DNA of 64,000 nucleotides, taken from an uncultured Flavobacteriales bacterium. Lineage in GTDB: Bacteria; Bacteroidota; Bacteroidia; CAIKAF01. The stretch's first letter is position 1; every line of letters starts with the position of its first letter. Shown here piece after piece: positions 8,988 through 21,622 of this stretch. A program made the translations under genes and the position numbers. The notes beneath the pieces are model-generated. The model searched no databases, was not told the DNA's origin, and worked only from the letters and a program-made list of their open reading frames with translations. The DNA lies in contig CAILUT010000047.1 in the NCBI GenBank assembly GCA_903837495.1, forward strand, positions 1 through 64,000. Reading direction: 5' to 3'.

Positions 8988-10130
8988 TTATGCTGGAACA
9001 CCCTGAATCATTCCGGCCGTATGCACGGTAGCTTCTTTGGGAATTTCGGGCAGGCGGCCTAGGTTCTTCAAATGTCGGCTATGTGTTACAAGGGCCTGCC
9101 AAATGCTGGGGGTATTTTCGTAGGGCAATCCAAATTCTTTGGCGGTTTGCCGCACAATGGGCGAAATTTTTCGGTAATGGATGTGGCAAATGTGCGGGAA
9201 CAGGTGGTGTTCGATTTGAAAATTCAATCCGCCGCAATACCAAGAAAACCAGCGATTTGAATTGGCAAAATTCCGAGTGGTTCGAATTTGATGTTCGGCA
9301 AAAGAGTAGGGGAGTTCTCCGTTGACCGGCAGGCCAAAAAAGCTAATTTCGTCGCTAACATGAGCGGGTTGAAAGACCAGGGCCAACAAAAAACCGGCAA
9401 TCAAATGGGCGGTTAAAAAGCCCAGGATAATTTGTCCGAAGGAGAAATCGGTAAAAATCAAGGGCAGTCCAAAGGAAAACATCAATACCCAAACCTTGGT
9501 TAGGATTAGAATGATCAGTTCTTTTGGTTTTGATCCATTAACCTGTTTAATCAGACCTTCTTTGTCGTATTTAGCGAAGCGAAAAAAGTCTTTCATCAAA
9601 ATCCAAAACAAAGTCATCAGCGAGTAAAAAGGCCATACATACCAATGTTGGTAGCGGTGCAGGACTTTGAGGGGAGCGTAGGGGGTAAAACGAAACAGCC
9701 CTCGATTGTCAATGTCTTCGTCGTGTTCAATAACATTGGTATAGGAATGGTGCAGCACGTTGTGTTGAATTTTCCAGTTGAAGCTGCTGGCACCTAAAAA
9801 ATTTAGGGAATAGCCTATAAAATTATTTTCCTTCGGATTTGAAGAATAGGCACCGTGGCAGGCATCGTGCATGACCGAAAGGCCGATACCGGCTAAGCCA
9901 AGACCAATGGCTGCCGAGGCTAAGAGCGCCAGCCAGCCCGACTGAATCACCCCGGTTAACAGCAACACATACGGACCTAAATACAACAAAAACATAACCA
10001 TAGTTTTACCTCGCATGGCCCAACCGCCGTGTTTTGACAGGTTGTTTTCTTTAAAATACTGGTGAATGCGTTTGTTGAGCTCGCGCTGAAATCCCGCACC
10101 TTCCTTTGAAAATCGAAGGTTTGCCTCCAT
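8988..10130 (-). CDS. membrane fatty acid desaturase (acyl-lipid / linoleoyl-CoA desaturase-like)
   Basis: Three His boxes: HDACHG, HNVLHHSYTN, QIEHHLFP. Start set to ATG giving MEANLRFSKEG. Confidence 0.9.
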   Translation of the reverse strand: MEANLRFSKEGAGFQRELNKRIHQYFKENNLSKHGGWAMRGKTMVMFLLYLGPYVLLLTGVIQSGWLALLASAAIGLGLAGIGLSVMHDACHGAYSSNPKENNFIGYSLNFLGASSFNWKIQHNVLHHSYTNVIEHDEDIDNRGLFRFTPYAPLKVLHRYQHWYVWPFYSLMTLFWILMKDFFRFAKYDKEGLIKQVNGSKPKELIILILTKVWVLMFSFGLPLIFTDFSFGQIILGFLTAHLIAGFLLALVFQPAHVSDEISFFGLPVNGELPYSFAEHQIRTTRNFANSNRWFSWYCGGLNFQIEHHLFPHICHIHYRKISPIVRQTAKEFGLPYENTPSIWQALVTHSRHLKNLGRLPEIPKEATVHTAGMIQGVPA

Positions 10131-10239
10131 AATGCATCTGTAATTAGACTGCAAGGTACAACAAATGCAGCAGCCAAAGAAAGGGTATGGGGTTGGGTTG
10201 GGGTTTTGCAGCCTTAAGGCAGCCTGTTTGGCACTGTAA

Positions 10240-11901
<1,662 letters not shown>

Positions 11902-11953
11902 ATTTTAGTTTCGTCAAAAAACTGTAATTTCACTCCATAACATTGCAACCATT

Positions 11954-12352
11954 ATGGCACGTTTCTTCCTCTTTTTTGTGTTCTTTGCTTTGCCTTCTTT
12001 TTTAACGGCCCAGCATATTCCCCAAGACGTTGATGTGGTTACCGATACCATTGAGATTTTTATGGAAGGGCCTGTGGTTAAAAAGGTGGGAATCTTCAAC
12101 CACATCAAAATTGAGAATTGGGACGATTTGGCCAATTTGCCCCTGCTAAAAACAAGGATTGATTTGATGGTAAAAGCCTCAGAAGAGTGGGTAGTGGTGG
12201 GTAAGGCCGAAATTTATCGGTTTAAGGAAAAAGAAAAATTGGTGGAAATCAAATTGTTGGAAGATTTAAAACCACCCAAGGGCCTAAGCAATTGGTCCTT
12301 AGATTCAAAGTCGAAAGTCCGTTTGCGCTGGAAAGAAATTGCGGAGCAATGA
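11954..12352 (+). CDS. hypothetical secreted protein
   Basis: N-terminal signal peptide MARFFLFFVFFALPSFLTAQ; codon usage consistent with coding. Confidence 0.6.
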   Translation: MARFFLFFVFFALPSFLTAQHIPQDVDVVTDTIEIFMEGPVVKKVGIFNHIKIENWDDLANLPLLKTRIDLMVKASEEWVVVGKAEIYRFKEKEKLVEIKLLEDLKPPKGLSNWSLDSKSKVRLRWKEIAEQ

Positions 12353-12454
12353 ACCTTTCAGGGATTGAATTTGTTGCCTTTTAGGTTAGCAATCTTGCAG
12401 GTTTTTGATTAATTTCGCCCTGCTTTGAATCGTTGAACTTCGAACAATACACGT

Positions 12455-13156
12455 ATGTCAGGTAAGACAAAAACGGGCTTAATTAAGTCCTCTATTGGTA
12501 AGAAAGTGTTTATGGGCCTAACTGGTCTGTTTCTTTGTCTGTTTTTAGCGGGGCATTTGGCCGGAAACCTACAGTTGCTATTGCCGGCCGAGGTTGCCCG
12601 GGATCAATTTAATGCCTACGCCAAGTTTATGACTACGAATCCCGCGGTCAAATTGCTGTCGTACCTAACCTATTTCAGCATTTTATTTCATGCCGTTGAT
12701 GGATTGTATTTGGCTTGGCAAAACAAACAGGCTAGGCCGCAAGCCTATTATAAAAAAGACGATGCCGCCAACGCCGGTTGGGCTTCACGCAACATGGCGG
12801 TGTTGGGCACCTTGTTGTTGGTTTTTATTGTTATTCACATGAAGTCTTTTTGGTACGAAATGCACTTTGGAAACGTGCCTGTTTACGCTTCCATCGAGCA
12901 CGGCGAGTTAAAAGATTTATATACCCTAACCACCACCGCTTTTACAGAATGGTGGTATGTTCTAATCTATGTTTTGAGCATGGGTGCCGTGGGTTTCCAC
13001 TTGTGGCATGGATTTGGCAGCGGGTTTAAATCGTTGGGCATTAGCCATCCGGTGTACACCCCATTGTTGAACGGATTTGGAAAAGGCTTTGCGGTGGTTG
13101 TTTCGGTGTTGTTTGCCATTCTGCCTGTGTATCTTTTCCTGACCTCCCTAAATTAA
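12455..13156 (+). CDS. sdhC: succinate dehydrogenase / fumarate reductase cytochrome b subunit
   Basis: [28 protein letters not shown]...; five predicted TM segments; upstream of SdhA and SdhB. Confidence 0.92.
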   Translation: MSGKTKTGLIKSSIGKKVFMGLTGLFLCLFLAGHLAGNLQLLLPAEVARDQFNAYAKFMTTNPAVKLLSYLTYFSILFHAVDGLYLAWQNKQARPQAYYKKDDAANAGWASRNMAVLGTLLLVFIVIHMKSFWYEMHFGNVPVYASIEHGELKDLYTLTTTAFTEWWYVLIYVLSMGAVGFHLWHGFGSGFKSLGISHPVYTPLLNGFGKGFAVVVSVLFAILPVYLFLTSLN

Positions 13157-13163
13157 TCTGAAT

Positions 13164-15143
13164 ATGTCAGTTTTGAATTCCAAGATTCCGGCGGGGCCAT
13201 TGGCCGATAAGTGGAAAAACCACAAGAATTCAATTCGCCTGGTAAACCCGGCGAACAAGCGCAGCATCGATGTGATTGTGGTAGGAACCGGCTTGGCCGG
13301 GGCCTCGGCAGCCGCTTCTTTGGCCGAAATGGGCTACAAAGTAAAGGCTTTCTGCTTTCAAGACAGCCCCCGCCGTGCCCACTCGATCGCCGCTCAAGGA
13401 GGCATCAACGCCGCTAAAAATTACCGGAACGATGGGGATTCGGTGCACCGCTTGTTTTACGATACCATCAAAGGGGGCGATTACCGCAGCCGGGAAGCCA
13501 ATGTGCATCGCCTGGCCGAGGTTTCGGTCAACATCATCGACCAATGTGTGGCTCAAGGTGTTCCTTTTGCCCGAGAATACGGGGGCTTGCTCGACAACCG
13601 CTCTTTTGGCGGGGTGCAGGTTTCAAGAACGTTCTACGCCAAAGGGCAAACCGGTCAGCAGTTGCTTTTGGGCGCCTATTCGGCCCTAAGCCGTCAGGTT
13701 TCGGCAGGTCAGGTTAAAATGTACCACCGCCACGAAATGTTGGACGTGGTAATGGTTGATGGGAAAGCCCGGGGAATTATTGCCCGCAATTTGGTTACCG
13801 GTGAACTGGAACGCCACAGTGCCCACGCTGTTTTGCTGTGCACCGGCGGTTATGGCAACGTGTTCTTCCTTTCTACCAACGCCATGGGGTCGAACGTGAC
13901 CGCCACTTGGAAGGCACACCGCAAAGGAGCCTATTTTGCAAATCCCTGTTTTACCCAAATTCACCCCACGTGCATTCCTGTGTCGGGCGATTACCAATCT
14001 AAGCTGACCTTAATGTCGGAATCCCTGCGGAACGATGGCCGCATTTGGGTGCCTCAAAAACAAAACGACCAACGCCGCCCCGTAGATATACCTGAAGAGG
14101 AACGCGATTATTACTTGGAGCGCCGGTATCCGGCTTTCGGAAACCTGGTTCCCAGAGATGTGGCCTCGCGGGCAGCAAAAGAACGCTGCGATGCCGGTTA
14201 CGGCGTAGGGCAGTCGAAAATGGCCGTTTACTTGGATTATGCTTCGGCCATTCAGCGGTACGGTACCTTGGAAGCCAACAAAATGGGCGAAAGCCAGCCC
14301 TCCGTGCAACGCATTACCGAACTGGGAACTCAAGTGGTGGCATCGAAGTACGGGAACTTGTTCGAGATGTATGCGAAAATCACGGGCGATAATCCATACG
14401 AAACCCCCATGCGCATCTATCCGGCGGTGCACTACACCATGGGTGGCCTTTGGGTGGATTACAATTTGATGAGCAATCTGCCCGGTTTGTTTGTGTTGGG
14501 CGAAGCCAATTTCTCGGACCATGGAGCCAACCGTTTGGGCGCTTCGGCCTTGATGCAGGGACTGGCCGATGGTTATTTTGTGGTTCCTTACACCTTAGGG
14601 GACTATTTGGCCGACGACATTCAAACAGGAAACATATCAACCCAACATCCTGCTTTTGATGAAGCAGAGGGGGCTGTTCAAGAGCAAATCAGCCGCATCA
14701 TGAACATCAAGGGCAGCAAATCGGTCGATTTCTTTCACAAGGCCCTTGGCAAAATTATGTGGGATAAATGCGGGATGGCCCGCAGCGAAGAAGGATTAAA
14801 GCAAGCTATTTCTGAAATTCAGGCGCTGCGCACGGAATTTTATGCTCAGGTGCGCGTGCCGGGCTCGGCCTCCGAAATGAATCCCGAATTGGAAAAAGCC
14901 ATTCGCGTAGCCGATTTCTTAGAATTGGGCGAATTGATGTGTTACGACGCTTTAAACCGCAACGAAAGCTGTGGTGGACACTTTCGGGAAGAGTATCAAA
15001 CCGAAGACGGAGAGGCTTTAAGGGACGATACGGACTTCGCCTATGTGGCAGCCTGGGAATATGGGCAGGGAAATTCCCCCATTCTGCACAAAGAAGACCT
15101 GAATTTTGAAAATGTAAAACCCAGTACCCGTTCTTATAAATAA
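13164..15143 (+). CDS. sdhA: succinate dehydrogenase / fumarate reductase flavoprotein subunit
   Basis: FAD-binding [48 protein letters not shown] motifs. Confidence 0.96.
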   Translation: MSVLNSKIPAGPLADKWKNHKNSIRLVNPANKRSIDVIVVGTGLAGASAAASLAEMGYKVKAFCFQDSPRRAHSIAAQGGINAAKNYRNDGDSVHRLFYDTIKGGDYRSREANVHRLAEVSVNIIDQCVAQGVPFAREYGGLLDNRSFGGVQVSRTFYAKGQTGQQLLLGAYSALSRQVSAGQVKMYHRHEMLDVVMVDGKARGIIARNLVTGELERHSAHAVLLCTGGYGNVFFLSTNAMGSNVTATWKAHRKGAYFANPCFTQIHPTCIPVSGDYQSKLTLMSESLRNDGRIWVPQKQNDQRRPVDIPEEERDYYLERRYPAFGNLVPRDVASRAAKERCDAGYGVGQSKMAVYLDYASAIQRYGTLEANKMGESQPSVQRITELGTQVVASKYGNLFEMYAKITGDNPYETPMRIYPAVHYTMGGLWVDYNLMSNLPGLFVLGEANFSDHGANRLGASALMQGLADGYFVVPYTLGDYLADDIQTGNISTQHPAFDEAEGAVQEQISRIMNIKGSKSVDFFHKALGKIMWDKCGMARSEEGLKQAISEIQALRTEFYAQVRVPGSASEMNPELEKAIRVADFLELGELMCYDALNRNESCGGHFREEYQTEDGEALRDDTDFAYVAAWEYGQGNSPILHKEDLNFENVKPSTRSYK

Positions 15144-15150
15144 TACGCTT

Positions 15151-15912
15151 ATGTCGTCCAAAAACATGCGATTGAACCTTAAAATCTGGAGGCAGAAAGG
15201 CCCAAAGGCCAACGGTAAAATGGTGGATTATACCTTGAACGAGGTGAATCCGGAAATGTCATTCCTCGAAATGATGGATGTGTTAAACCAGCAATTGGTA
15301 GATGAAGGAGACGAACCTGTGGCCTTTGATCACGATTGCCGGGAAGGCATTTGTGGGATGTGCTCTATGTTCATTAACGGGCGAGCTCATGGGCCAATGA
15401 CAGGAACTACAACTTGCCAGTTGCACATGCGGCATTTTAACGACGGAGACACCATTGTGATTGAACCATGGAGGGCGTCTGCTTTCCCGGTGATTAAAGA
15501 TTTGATGGTAGATCGCTCTGCTTTTGACCGCGTTATTCAGGCCGGGGGTTATATTTCTGTGAATACAGGCTCTGCTCCCGACGCCAACTCCCTGCCGATT
15601 CCCAAACAAAATGCCGATATGGCCTTTGATGCCGCAACCTGCATTGGTTGTGGTGCTTGCGTAGCGACCTGTAAAAATGCTTCGGCCATGCTGTTTGTTG
15701 GGGCAAAAGTAAGCCAACTTTCTTTGCTGCCCCAAGGGCAGCCCGAACGCGAAGAGCGCGCCATTCGTATGGTTGAACAAATGGACAAAGAGGGGTTTGG
15801 CAATTGCACCAACACCGGAGCCTGTGAGGTGGAATGTCCGAAAGGGATTTCTATTGAGAATATTGCCCGATTGAATCGGGAGTACCTGCGCGCAAAAGTA
15901 GTACAGAAATAG
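15151..15912 (+). CDS. sdhB: succinate dehydrogenase / fumarate reductase iron-sulfur subunit
   Basis: 2Fe-2[12 protein letters not shown] and [11 protein letters not shown] / [15 protein letters not shown] clusters. Confidence 0.96.
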   Translation: MSSKNMRLNLKIWRQKGPKANGKMVDYTLNEVNPEMSFLEMMDVLNQQLVDEGDEPVAFDHDCREGICGMCSMFINGRAHGPMTGTTTCQLHMRHFNDGDTIVIEPWRASAFPVIKDLMVDRSAFDRVIQAGGYISVNTGSAPDANSLPIPKQNADMAFDAATCIGCGACVATCKNASAMLFVGAKVSQLSLLPQGQPEREERAIRMVEQMDKEGFGNCTNTGACEVECPKGISIENIARLNREYLRAKVVQK

Positions 15913-15933
15913 GCCCGCTTTTCGGGCATTTTT
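15913..15933. terminator. intrinsic terminator between convergent sdhB and rnc
   Basis: GCCCG-cttttt-type loop-CGGGC followed by ATTTTTG. Confidence 0.6.
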
Positions 15934-15934
15934 G

Positions 15935-16693
15935 TTAAACGGGCGAGTTGGCCTTCACTCCCAAGTGGTGGCAGGCCATTTTTGCTGAAACCTGTTGTGC
16001 CTTCCTTTTTGAGCTGGCTCTGCCTTTTCCAACCAGGGTTCCATCGACCCGAACTCCCATTGTATATTCGTTGCCGCTGGAAGAAAGGTGTTCTTCAAGC
16101 AGTTCAAATGCCATTGAAACCCGTTCGCGTTGGCAATGAATCAGCAGGGCGCTTTTGTAATCAAAAATCTCTGAACCCGGTACCGAGCCAAACATGTGCC
16201 CTTTTATTAAGCGTTTTCGGATGAATTTTCGCGTTTTGCTGAAGCCTCTATCCAAAAAAATGGCTCCCAGCAGGGCTTCTAGGGTGTTGCCTTTCACATC
16301 TTCGGGAAGGCGGTTAAAGTTGAACTTTCCGATGACCAAGTTGGACAGGCCGAGTTGATCCGAAATTCGGTTTAGGGTAGCTCGGTTTACCATGGCCGAG
16401 CGCATTCGGGTCATTTCGCCTTCCATTTTATTGGGGTGGTGTTCAAACAAATACTCGGCCATCACCAAATCCAACACCGAATCGCCTAAAAACTCTAAGC
16501 GTTCGTTGTGAACAAGGTGCTCAGAGCCTTTCATGTAAATGGCAGAACTGTGGGTTAAGGCTTGGGCGTAATGCGCGTAGGTTCGGGGTTTGAAGCCTAA
16601 AATGGAAATCAGTTTTTGTTTTGAGGCGGGGCTCAGATTAGGGGTAGAAACGGCAGAGGGGCGCCTCCGAAAAATAAACCAAGGCCACTCCAT
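15935..16693 (-). CDS. rnc: ribonuclease III
   Basis: NERLEFLGDSVLDLV signature plus C-terminal dsRBD. Confidence 0.95.
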   Translation of the reverse strand: MEWPWFIFRRRPSAVSTPNLSPASKQKLISILGFKPRTYAHYAQALTHSSAIYMKGSEHLVHNERLEFLGDSVLDLVMAEYLFEHHPNKMEGEMTRMRSAMVNRATLNRISDQLGLSNLVIGKFNFNRLPEDVKGNTLEALLGAIFLDRGFSKTRKFIRKRLIKGHMFGSVPGSEIFDYKSALLIHCQRERVSMAFELLEEHLSSSGNEYTMGVRVDGTLVGKGRASSKRKAQQVSAKMACHHLGVKANSPV

Positions 16694-16705
16694 AATCGAA
16701 GAGGG

Positions 16706-17959
16706 TCAGACAAATTTTTTGACAATGACCGAGGCATTATGTCCGCCAAAACCAAAGGTGTTGCATAAGGCGGCTCCAATGCTTCTTTCCTGAGCTGTAT
16801 GAAAGGTCAGGTTAAGATTGGGGTCAATTTCCGGGTCATCGGTAAAATGATTGATGGTGGGGGGCACCTTTCCATTTTTAACGGCCAATACGCAAGCGAT
16901 GGTTTCTATGGCACCGGCGGCACCGAGTAGGTGTCCGGTCATGGATTTGGTGGAGCTAATATTGAGTTTATAGGCGTGGTTGCCGAACACCTTTTTTATG
17001 GCGAGCACCTCGGCAATGTCTCCCAATGGAGTCGAAGTTCCGTGCACATTGATGTAATCTATTTGGTCGGAATTCATTCCGGCGTCTTCCAATGCCAGTT
17101 TCATAACACCGCTGGCGCCCAACCCTTCGGGGTGTGGGGCGGTGATGTGGTGGGCATCGGCCGAAAAAGCTCCGCCGGCCAGTTCTGCGTAAATGTGTGC
17201 GCCTCGGGCCTTTGCATGTTCCAATTCTTCTAAAACCAAAGCTCCGGCTCCTTCGCCCAACACAAAACCATCTCGGTCTTTGTCGAAGGGCCTTGAGGCG
17301 GAACTGGGGTCATCGTTTCGGGTAGAAAGAGCGTGCATGGCGTTAAAGCCTCCGATGCCGGCTACGTTTACTGCGGCTTCAGAGCCACCGGTAACAATGA
17401 CATCGGCTTTGCCGTCGCGGATGCAATGGAAAGCGTCGATCATGGAATGGGTGCTGGAGGCACAGGCTGAAACCGTTGCAAAATTAGGGCCTCGAAATCC
17501 AAATTTAATCGAGATGTGCCCTGCGGCAATATCGATAATGACCTTTGGGATAAAGAATGGGTTGAATCGGGGCGTACCATCGCCAAGGGCAAATTCAGAA
17601 ATCTCCTGAATTAGGGTATCAAGGCCACCAATTCCGGAGGCCCAAATTACCCCTGCCCTGTCGGGATCGACAGCACCCAATTCGGCAAGGCCTGCATCTT
17701 CAACGGCCTCGGTTGCACAAACCATGGCGTATTGAACAAAAGGATCCAGCTTGCGGGCTTCTTTGCGGTCAAGAAACTGCAAGGCATCGAATCCTTTAAG
17801 TTCGCAGGCGAACCGGGTTTTAAATTTTGAGGCATCGAACCGAGTTATGGGGGCCGCACCGCTTCGACCGGATGTCAATCCTTCCCAATATTCCCCTAAA
17901 TTATTTCCAATAGGGGTTAAGGCTCCTAAACCCGTAACAACGACTCTCCGTCCTGCCAT
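16706..17959 (-). CDS. fabF: beta-ketoacyl-ACP synthase II
   Basis: RRVVVTGLGALTPIGNN, VSACASSTHSM, INVHGTSTPLGD, KSMTGHLLGAAGAIE motifs. Confidence 0.95.
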   Translation of the reverse strand: MAGRRVVVTGLGALTPIGNNLGEYWEGLTSGRSGAAPITRFDASKFKTRFACELKGFDALQFLDRKEARKLDPFVQYAMVCATEAVEDAGLAELGAVDPDRAGVIWASGIGGLDTLIQEISEFALGDGTPRFNPFFIPKVIIDIAAGHISIKFGFRGPNFATVSACASSTHSMIDAFHCIRDGKADVIVTGGSEAAVNVAGIGGFNAMHALSTRNDDPSSASRPFDKDRDGFVLGEGAGALVLEELEHAKARGAHIYAELAGGAFSADAHHITAPHPEGLGASGVMKLALEDAGMNSDQIDYINVHGTSTPLGDIAEVLAIKKVFGNHAYKLNISSTKSMTGHLLGAAGAIETIACVLAVKNGKVPPTINHFTDDPEIDPNLNLTFHTAQERSIGAALCNTFGFGGHNASVIVKKFV

Positions 17960-17970
17960 ACGCAATAATT

Positions 17971-18207
17971 TTAGTTGGCGTTGCTTTCGATATACGAAAT
18001 GGCCTCTCCAACTGTGCTGATTTTTTCAGCTTGCTCGTCAGGAATAGTGATGTTGAATTCTTTCTCGAATTCCATGATTAGCTCCACTGTATCTAGGCTA
18101 TCGGCACCCAAATCGTCGGTGAATTTAGCCTCGGTTTTTACTTCAGCTTCTTCCACACCGAGTTTGTCAACGATGATGGCTTTAACTCTTGCAGCAATTT
18201 CGGACAT
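17971..18207 (-). CDS. acpP: acyl carrier protein
   Basis: [18 protein letters not shown] phosphopantetheine site. Confidence 0.97.
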   Translation of the reverse strand: MSEIAARVKAIIVDKLGVEEAEVKTEAKFTDDLGADSLDTVELIMEFEKEFNITIPDEQAEKISTVGEAISYIESNAN

Positions 18208-18365
18208 AAGAATAGATTTTAGTTTTTCGACTGCAAAGTAAACAAAATTACCCCAATAAACACAGCTTGAATAAAAAAGCTGTTTTATTCTTTATTGGCT
18301 TAAGTTGTATTTAATCAGTGGATTAGCTTGATTTCGGGTAAAATGCCAAAGGGAGTAGCCTCCCT

Positions 18366-19166
18366 TTAGCTGTATTTGAATCCGCATTTTAGTACCTGAT
18401 TTGCTTCGAAAATGTAATATGTAATGCCGGTTGATGGCTTTTGAATGTGAAGGCCGGTCAGGCTGCCAAAGGCTGGCAATACAAGTTGGTTTTTTGAAAG
18501 CATACCGCAGGCTACCCGAGCTCTTTGTTTGGCTCCCAATGGCAGGTAGATTCCCGGGTGAATGTGTCCGCAGATGTACGGAGCATCCGTGCATTCTTGG
18601 GGTTCGTGGCACAGGAGTATGCCGTTCCAATTTAGGTTTTTAGCCTGTTTAAAATGGGCGATATCTTGTCCAAACCTATGGGCAGAATGGGCATCGTGGT
18701 TGCCCAATATCCAATGAAAATGGATGTGGTTTAGGGACTGAAGCAGCGATAAGAAATGCTGGGTTTCTAAGGTGGTGGGGCCATGCAGCAGGTCGCCCAG
18801 AATGAAGACTTCTTTAATTTTCTTTTCTTGCAACAATGCGAAAAATCCATCGATTTGGCCTTGGCTTTTTTTTTGGGGTAAGTTGATGCCTGCCCGTTGA
18901 AACGCCTCGGCCTTGCCCAGGTGAAAGTCCGATAAAAAAAGGCTGCCCGAATCGGGATGCCACAGGCTTCGGTTGGGTAGCCATTCCCAGTGTTGGTCTT
19001 GCCACGAAAATTGGGGCGAATCGCTCTCAAACTGCGGAATAATCACTGGCTTGTTTATCTTCGGGGTACTAAGGGTAAGTAGAATGCACTCAAAGATAAC
19101 AATGCCTTTTCTGTTCTTGTTTTTTTTCGCAGTCCTATTGCTTTCTTGTGGGGATTCGGGTCCCAA
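18366..19166 (-). CDS. pdeM: ligase-associated DNA damage response endonuclease PdeM-like metallophosphoesterase
   Basis: LFLSDFHLGKAEAFQRAGINLP, GDLLHG, GNHD, CGHIHPG motifs; exact start uncertain. Confidence 0.8.
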   Translation of the reverse strand: MGPESPQESNRTAKKNKNRKGIVIFECILLTLSTPKINKPVIIPQFESDSPQFSWQDQHWEWLPNRSLWHPDSGSLFLSDFHLGKAEAFQRAGINLPQKKSQGQIDGFFALLQEKKIKEVFILGDLLHGPTTLETQHFLSLLQSLNHIHFHWILGNHDAHSAHRFGQDIAHFKQAKNLNWNGILLCHEPQECTDAPYICGHIHPGIYLPLGAKQRARVACGMLSKNQLVLPAFGSLTGLHIQKPSTGITYYIFEANQVLKCGFKYS

Positions 19167-19653
19167 TACGGCGAAGGCTCCGATTGTTCAGGCGCGTCAG
19201 CAAATCAAGGAGCAACGTACCTCACCGTTGACCTATGTTCGAGGCAAAGTTTCGGGTGCAACGGTGTCGGTGCAGTACGGTGCTCCTTCCGTAAAAGGGC
19301 GCCGCATTTGGGGCGATTTGGTGCCTTATGGAGAAGTGTGGCGTATGGGGGCGAACGAGGCTACTTGGATTGAGCTGGATAAAGGGTTGCGGCTTGCAGG
19401 CAAGGTTTTGCCGGCCGGGAAATACGGGTTGTTTTGCATTCCGGGCGCATCGGTTTGGACCTTAATTTTGAATCGGGAATGGGATCAGTGGGGTGCCTAT
19501 TACTATTCTGAATCGGCAGATGTAGTTCGGATTGAAATTCCGGTCAAGGCCGAGGAGGTGTTTAGCGAGGTGATGTATTTTGGTGTTGAGGCTGGGCAAT
19601 TGCGTTTTGGCTGGGCTGGATTGGCATGGGCAGTTCCAATGGAACCCGTTTAA
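19084..19653 (+). CDS. DUF2911 family lipoprotein
   Basis: Lipobox LLLSCGDSG; VRGKVSGATVSVQYGAPSVKGRRIWGDLVPYGEVWRMGANEATWIEL is typical DUF2911. Confidence 0.85.
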   Translation: MHSKITMPFLFLFFFAVLLLSCGDSGPNTAKAPIVQARQQIKEQRTSPLTYVRGKVSGATVSVQYGAPSVKGRRIWGDLVPYGEVWRMGANEATWIELDKGLRLAGKVLPAGKYGLFCIPGASVWTLILNREWDQWGAYYYSESADVVRIEIPVKAEEVFSEVMYFGVEAGQLRFGWAGLAWAVPMEPV

Positions 19654-19690
19654 AGGTCTATTTTTTAGAGTGAGGCTTTTTAATTGGGAG

Positions 19691-19845
19691 GATTGCGGCA
19701 GGGATTGAACAAGGTAGCCCGCAAAGGCCATGCTGGCTGCCGGGCTGGGAGCAAAAGAGCGACGCGAGGAGCTACTTTTGCCCCTGGCCCGGCCCAGCAT
19801 GGACTGCGGACTACCTGTGAAAGCCCGGCTGCCGCCCCAATCTAA
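19691..19845 (-). repeat. GC-rich long-hairpin element, copy C (most diverged)
   Basis: Reverse complement GGGGCGGCAGCCGGGCTTTCACAGGTAGTCC...GTAGCTCCTCGCGTCGCTC...; long complementary arms with CATGCTGG and GGGC/AAAAG blocks. Confidence 0.7.
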
Positions 19846-21125
19846 TCCCTGTTTTTGCCTAGAAAAACCACGGCATTTACATCGCCAAATCCGAATCCCG
19901 CTTTGCCAGCAACCCGCAGTTCTCCGCCGAATTCTATGGTTTTAGAGGGTATGCAGCTTTGGTCGATGAGGTTTAAAATGCTGGGATGTATGCTTTCGGT
20001 GTTGAGCGAGGGGTGGGCAAACTGCCCATCAATTTCGAGAACAAGGGCGACCAATTCGATGGAACCTGCTGCGCCCAGGCAATGCCCGATCATTGATTTG
20101 GTGCTGTTGATTGTGGGGAAATTGCTGCCGCTGCGGTTCAGTGCGCGGGTCCAGTTTTGAATTTCTAAAACGTCGCCTTTGGTGGCGGTTAGGTGGCCTG
20201 AAATAAGATTTACTTGGTTTGCCTGCACCTGTGCGTCAGCCAGGGCTTGTTGTATGCAAAGCACCACGGCATTTGGGTTTGGTGCTGTCATGCTGCCGCC
20301 TTGCCTTTGCCCACCGGCATTTACCGCCCCGCCAAGGTATTCGGCATAAATATGCGCCCCGCGGGCCTTGGCATGTTCGTATTCTTCAAGCACCAGGGCC
20401 GCGGCGCCAGCTCCGGGGACGAAACCGGCGGCGTTTGCCGACATGGGACTTGAAGCTTTGTGCGGCTCGTGGTTGCTGCTTCGGTTTAGCACCTTCATCG
20501 AGTCAAATCCGCCCCACATATAAGGGCCTTCCGCGTCGCAGCTGCCGGCAATCATAATGCTTGCCTTGCCGTATTGAATGCGCTCGGCGGCCAGATACAG
20601 CGCCTCGGTGCCTGTGGCACAGGCCGAAGAATTGGTGTAGCAGTGGTTTCCTAATCCCAATAAACCAGCCACCCAAGCGCTTATTCCCGAGGCCATGGTT
20701 TGCTCCACCACTCGGCTTCCGAGCCGGCGCACTTCGCCTTGGTCAAGCTTATAAATGGCATCGCGCAGGGGTTCAACTCCTGCAAGTCCTGTTCCGAACA
20801 CGGTTCCTGCATGGGCTAAGGGGGCTGCATCTTGCCGGGAATTAACCTGAAAACCTGCGTCTTGCCAGGCTTCTAAAGCCGACAATGCCCCGTACAGCAT
20901 TCCTGAGCTTTTCATAAAGCGCAAGGTCAGCTCGTCAAACCGATTTTGCAGCACATCCGAAGCTACTTGTGGCCGTCCGGAAACTTGGCAATTGAATCCT
21001 TTTTCGGCCAATTCGGGGTCGAATCGAAGGCCAGAACGGCCGGAACGGATGGCCTGTTTAAAGTCGGGAACGCCCACTGCGTTGGGAGCTACTACGCCCA
21101 AACCAGTTATGGCTACCCGTTTCAT
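19842..21125 (-). CDS. beta-ketoacyl-ACP synthase family protein (T3PKS cluster)
   Basis: MKRVAITGLGVVAPNAVGV, SSACATGTEAL, ISGHLTATKGD, KSMIGHCLGAAGSIE; KAS II fold motifs. Confidence 0.9.
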   Translation of the reverse strand: MKRVAITGLGVVAPNAVGVPDFKQAIRSGRSGLRFDPELAEKGFNCQVSGRPQVASDVLQNRFDELTLRFMKSSGMLYGALSALEAWQDAGFQVNSRQDAAPLAHAGTVFGTGLAGVEPLRDAIYKLDQGEVRRLGSRVVEQTMASGISAWVAGLLGLGNHCYTNSSACATGTEALYLAAERIQYGKASIMIAGSCDAEGPYMWGGFDSMKVLNRSSNHEPHKASSPMSANAAGFVPGAGAAALVLEEYEHAKARGAHIYAEYLGGAVNAGGQRQGGSMTAPNPNAVVLCIQQALADAQVQANQVNLISGHLTATKGDVLEIQNWTRALNRSGSNFPTINSTKSMIGHCLGAAGSIELVALVLEIDGQFAHPSLNTESIHPSILNLIDQSCIPSKTIEFGGELRVAGKAGFGFGDVNAVVFLGKNRD

Positions 21126-21622
21126 GCTGTTTGGTCGGGAACCATCATGCCTGAAAGGGTGCCCGAGCAAACCACCTGGCCTTCTTGATTTTTCATGGTT
21201 ACCTCGCACTGCAATTTTCGGAGCCGAAAGAACAGCTTTTTAGATTCAACCCAAACCAAGTCGCCCGGCAGCACCATTTTTTGAAATTTCACCTCGGACG
21301 AAGTAAAGAAGATTTTAACCGGGGGATTTTCGCCTTTGTGCATGCCCAGGCAAAAAATGCCGAGGGTAACCAGTCCGATTTGGGCCATGGTTTCGGTTAA
21401 AATGACTCCGGGGGTTACGGGGAATCCTGGAAAATGCCCTTGGTAAAACAATTCATTTTCTTTGAATCGGTAGTAACCACGCACAAAATCTTCTGAAATA
21501 TCCGTTAGCCCATCGATAAACCGAAAGGGGGGTTTTTGGGGGACCTTGTCCAAGATGGCATGCACCAACTCCTTGGGTAAGGTATCTGAACTGGGTTGAT
21601 TATATGAGCGATTCTCCTCCAT
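21122..21622 (-). CDS. 3-hydroxyacyl-ACP dehydratase (FabZ/FabA-like hotdog)
   Basis: PQKPPFRFIDGLTDIS...FYQGHFPGFPVTPGVILTETMAQIG. Confidence 0.88.
   Translation of the reverse strand: MEENRSYNQPSSDTLPKELVHAILDKVPQKPPFRFIDGLTDISEDFVRGYYRFKENELFYQGHFPGFPVTPGVILTETMAQIGLVTLGIFCLGMHKGENPPVKIFFTSSEVKFQKMVLPGDLVWVESKKLFFRLRKLQCEVTMKNQEGQVVCSGTLSGMMVPDQTA

Noticed and set aside
13211-14640. Alternative-frame ORFs inside sdhA
   Set aside because: Overlap a well-supported flavoprotein gene; no independent motif.
16706-18207. fabF-acpP-rnc as a secondary-metabolite cluster with the nearby T3PKS operon
   Set aside because: acpP-fabF-rnc is a standard housekeeping arrangement and is separated from the T3PKS operon by pdeM, DUF2911 and hairpin copy C.
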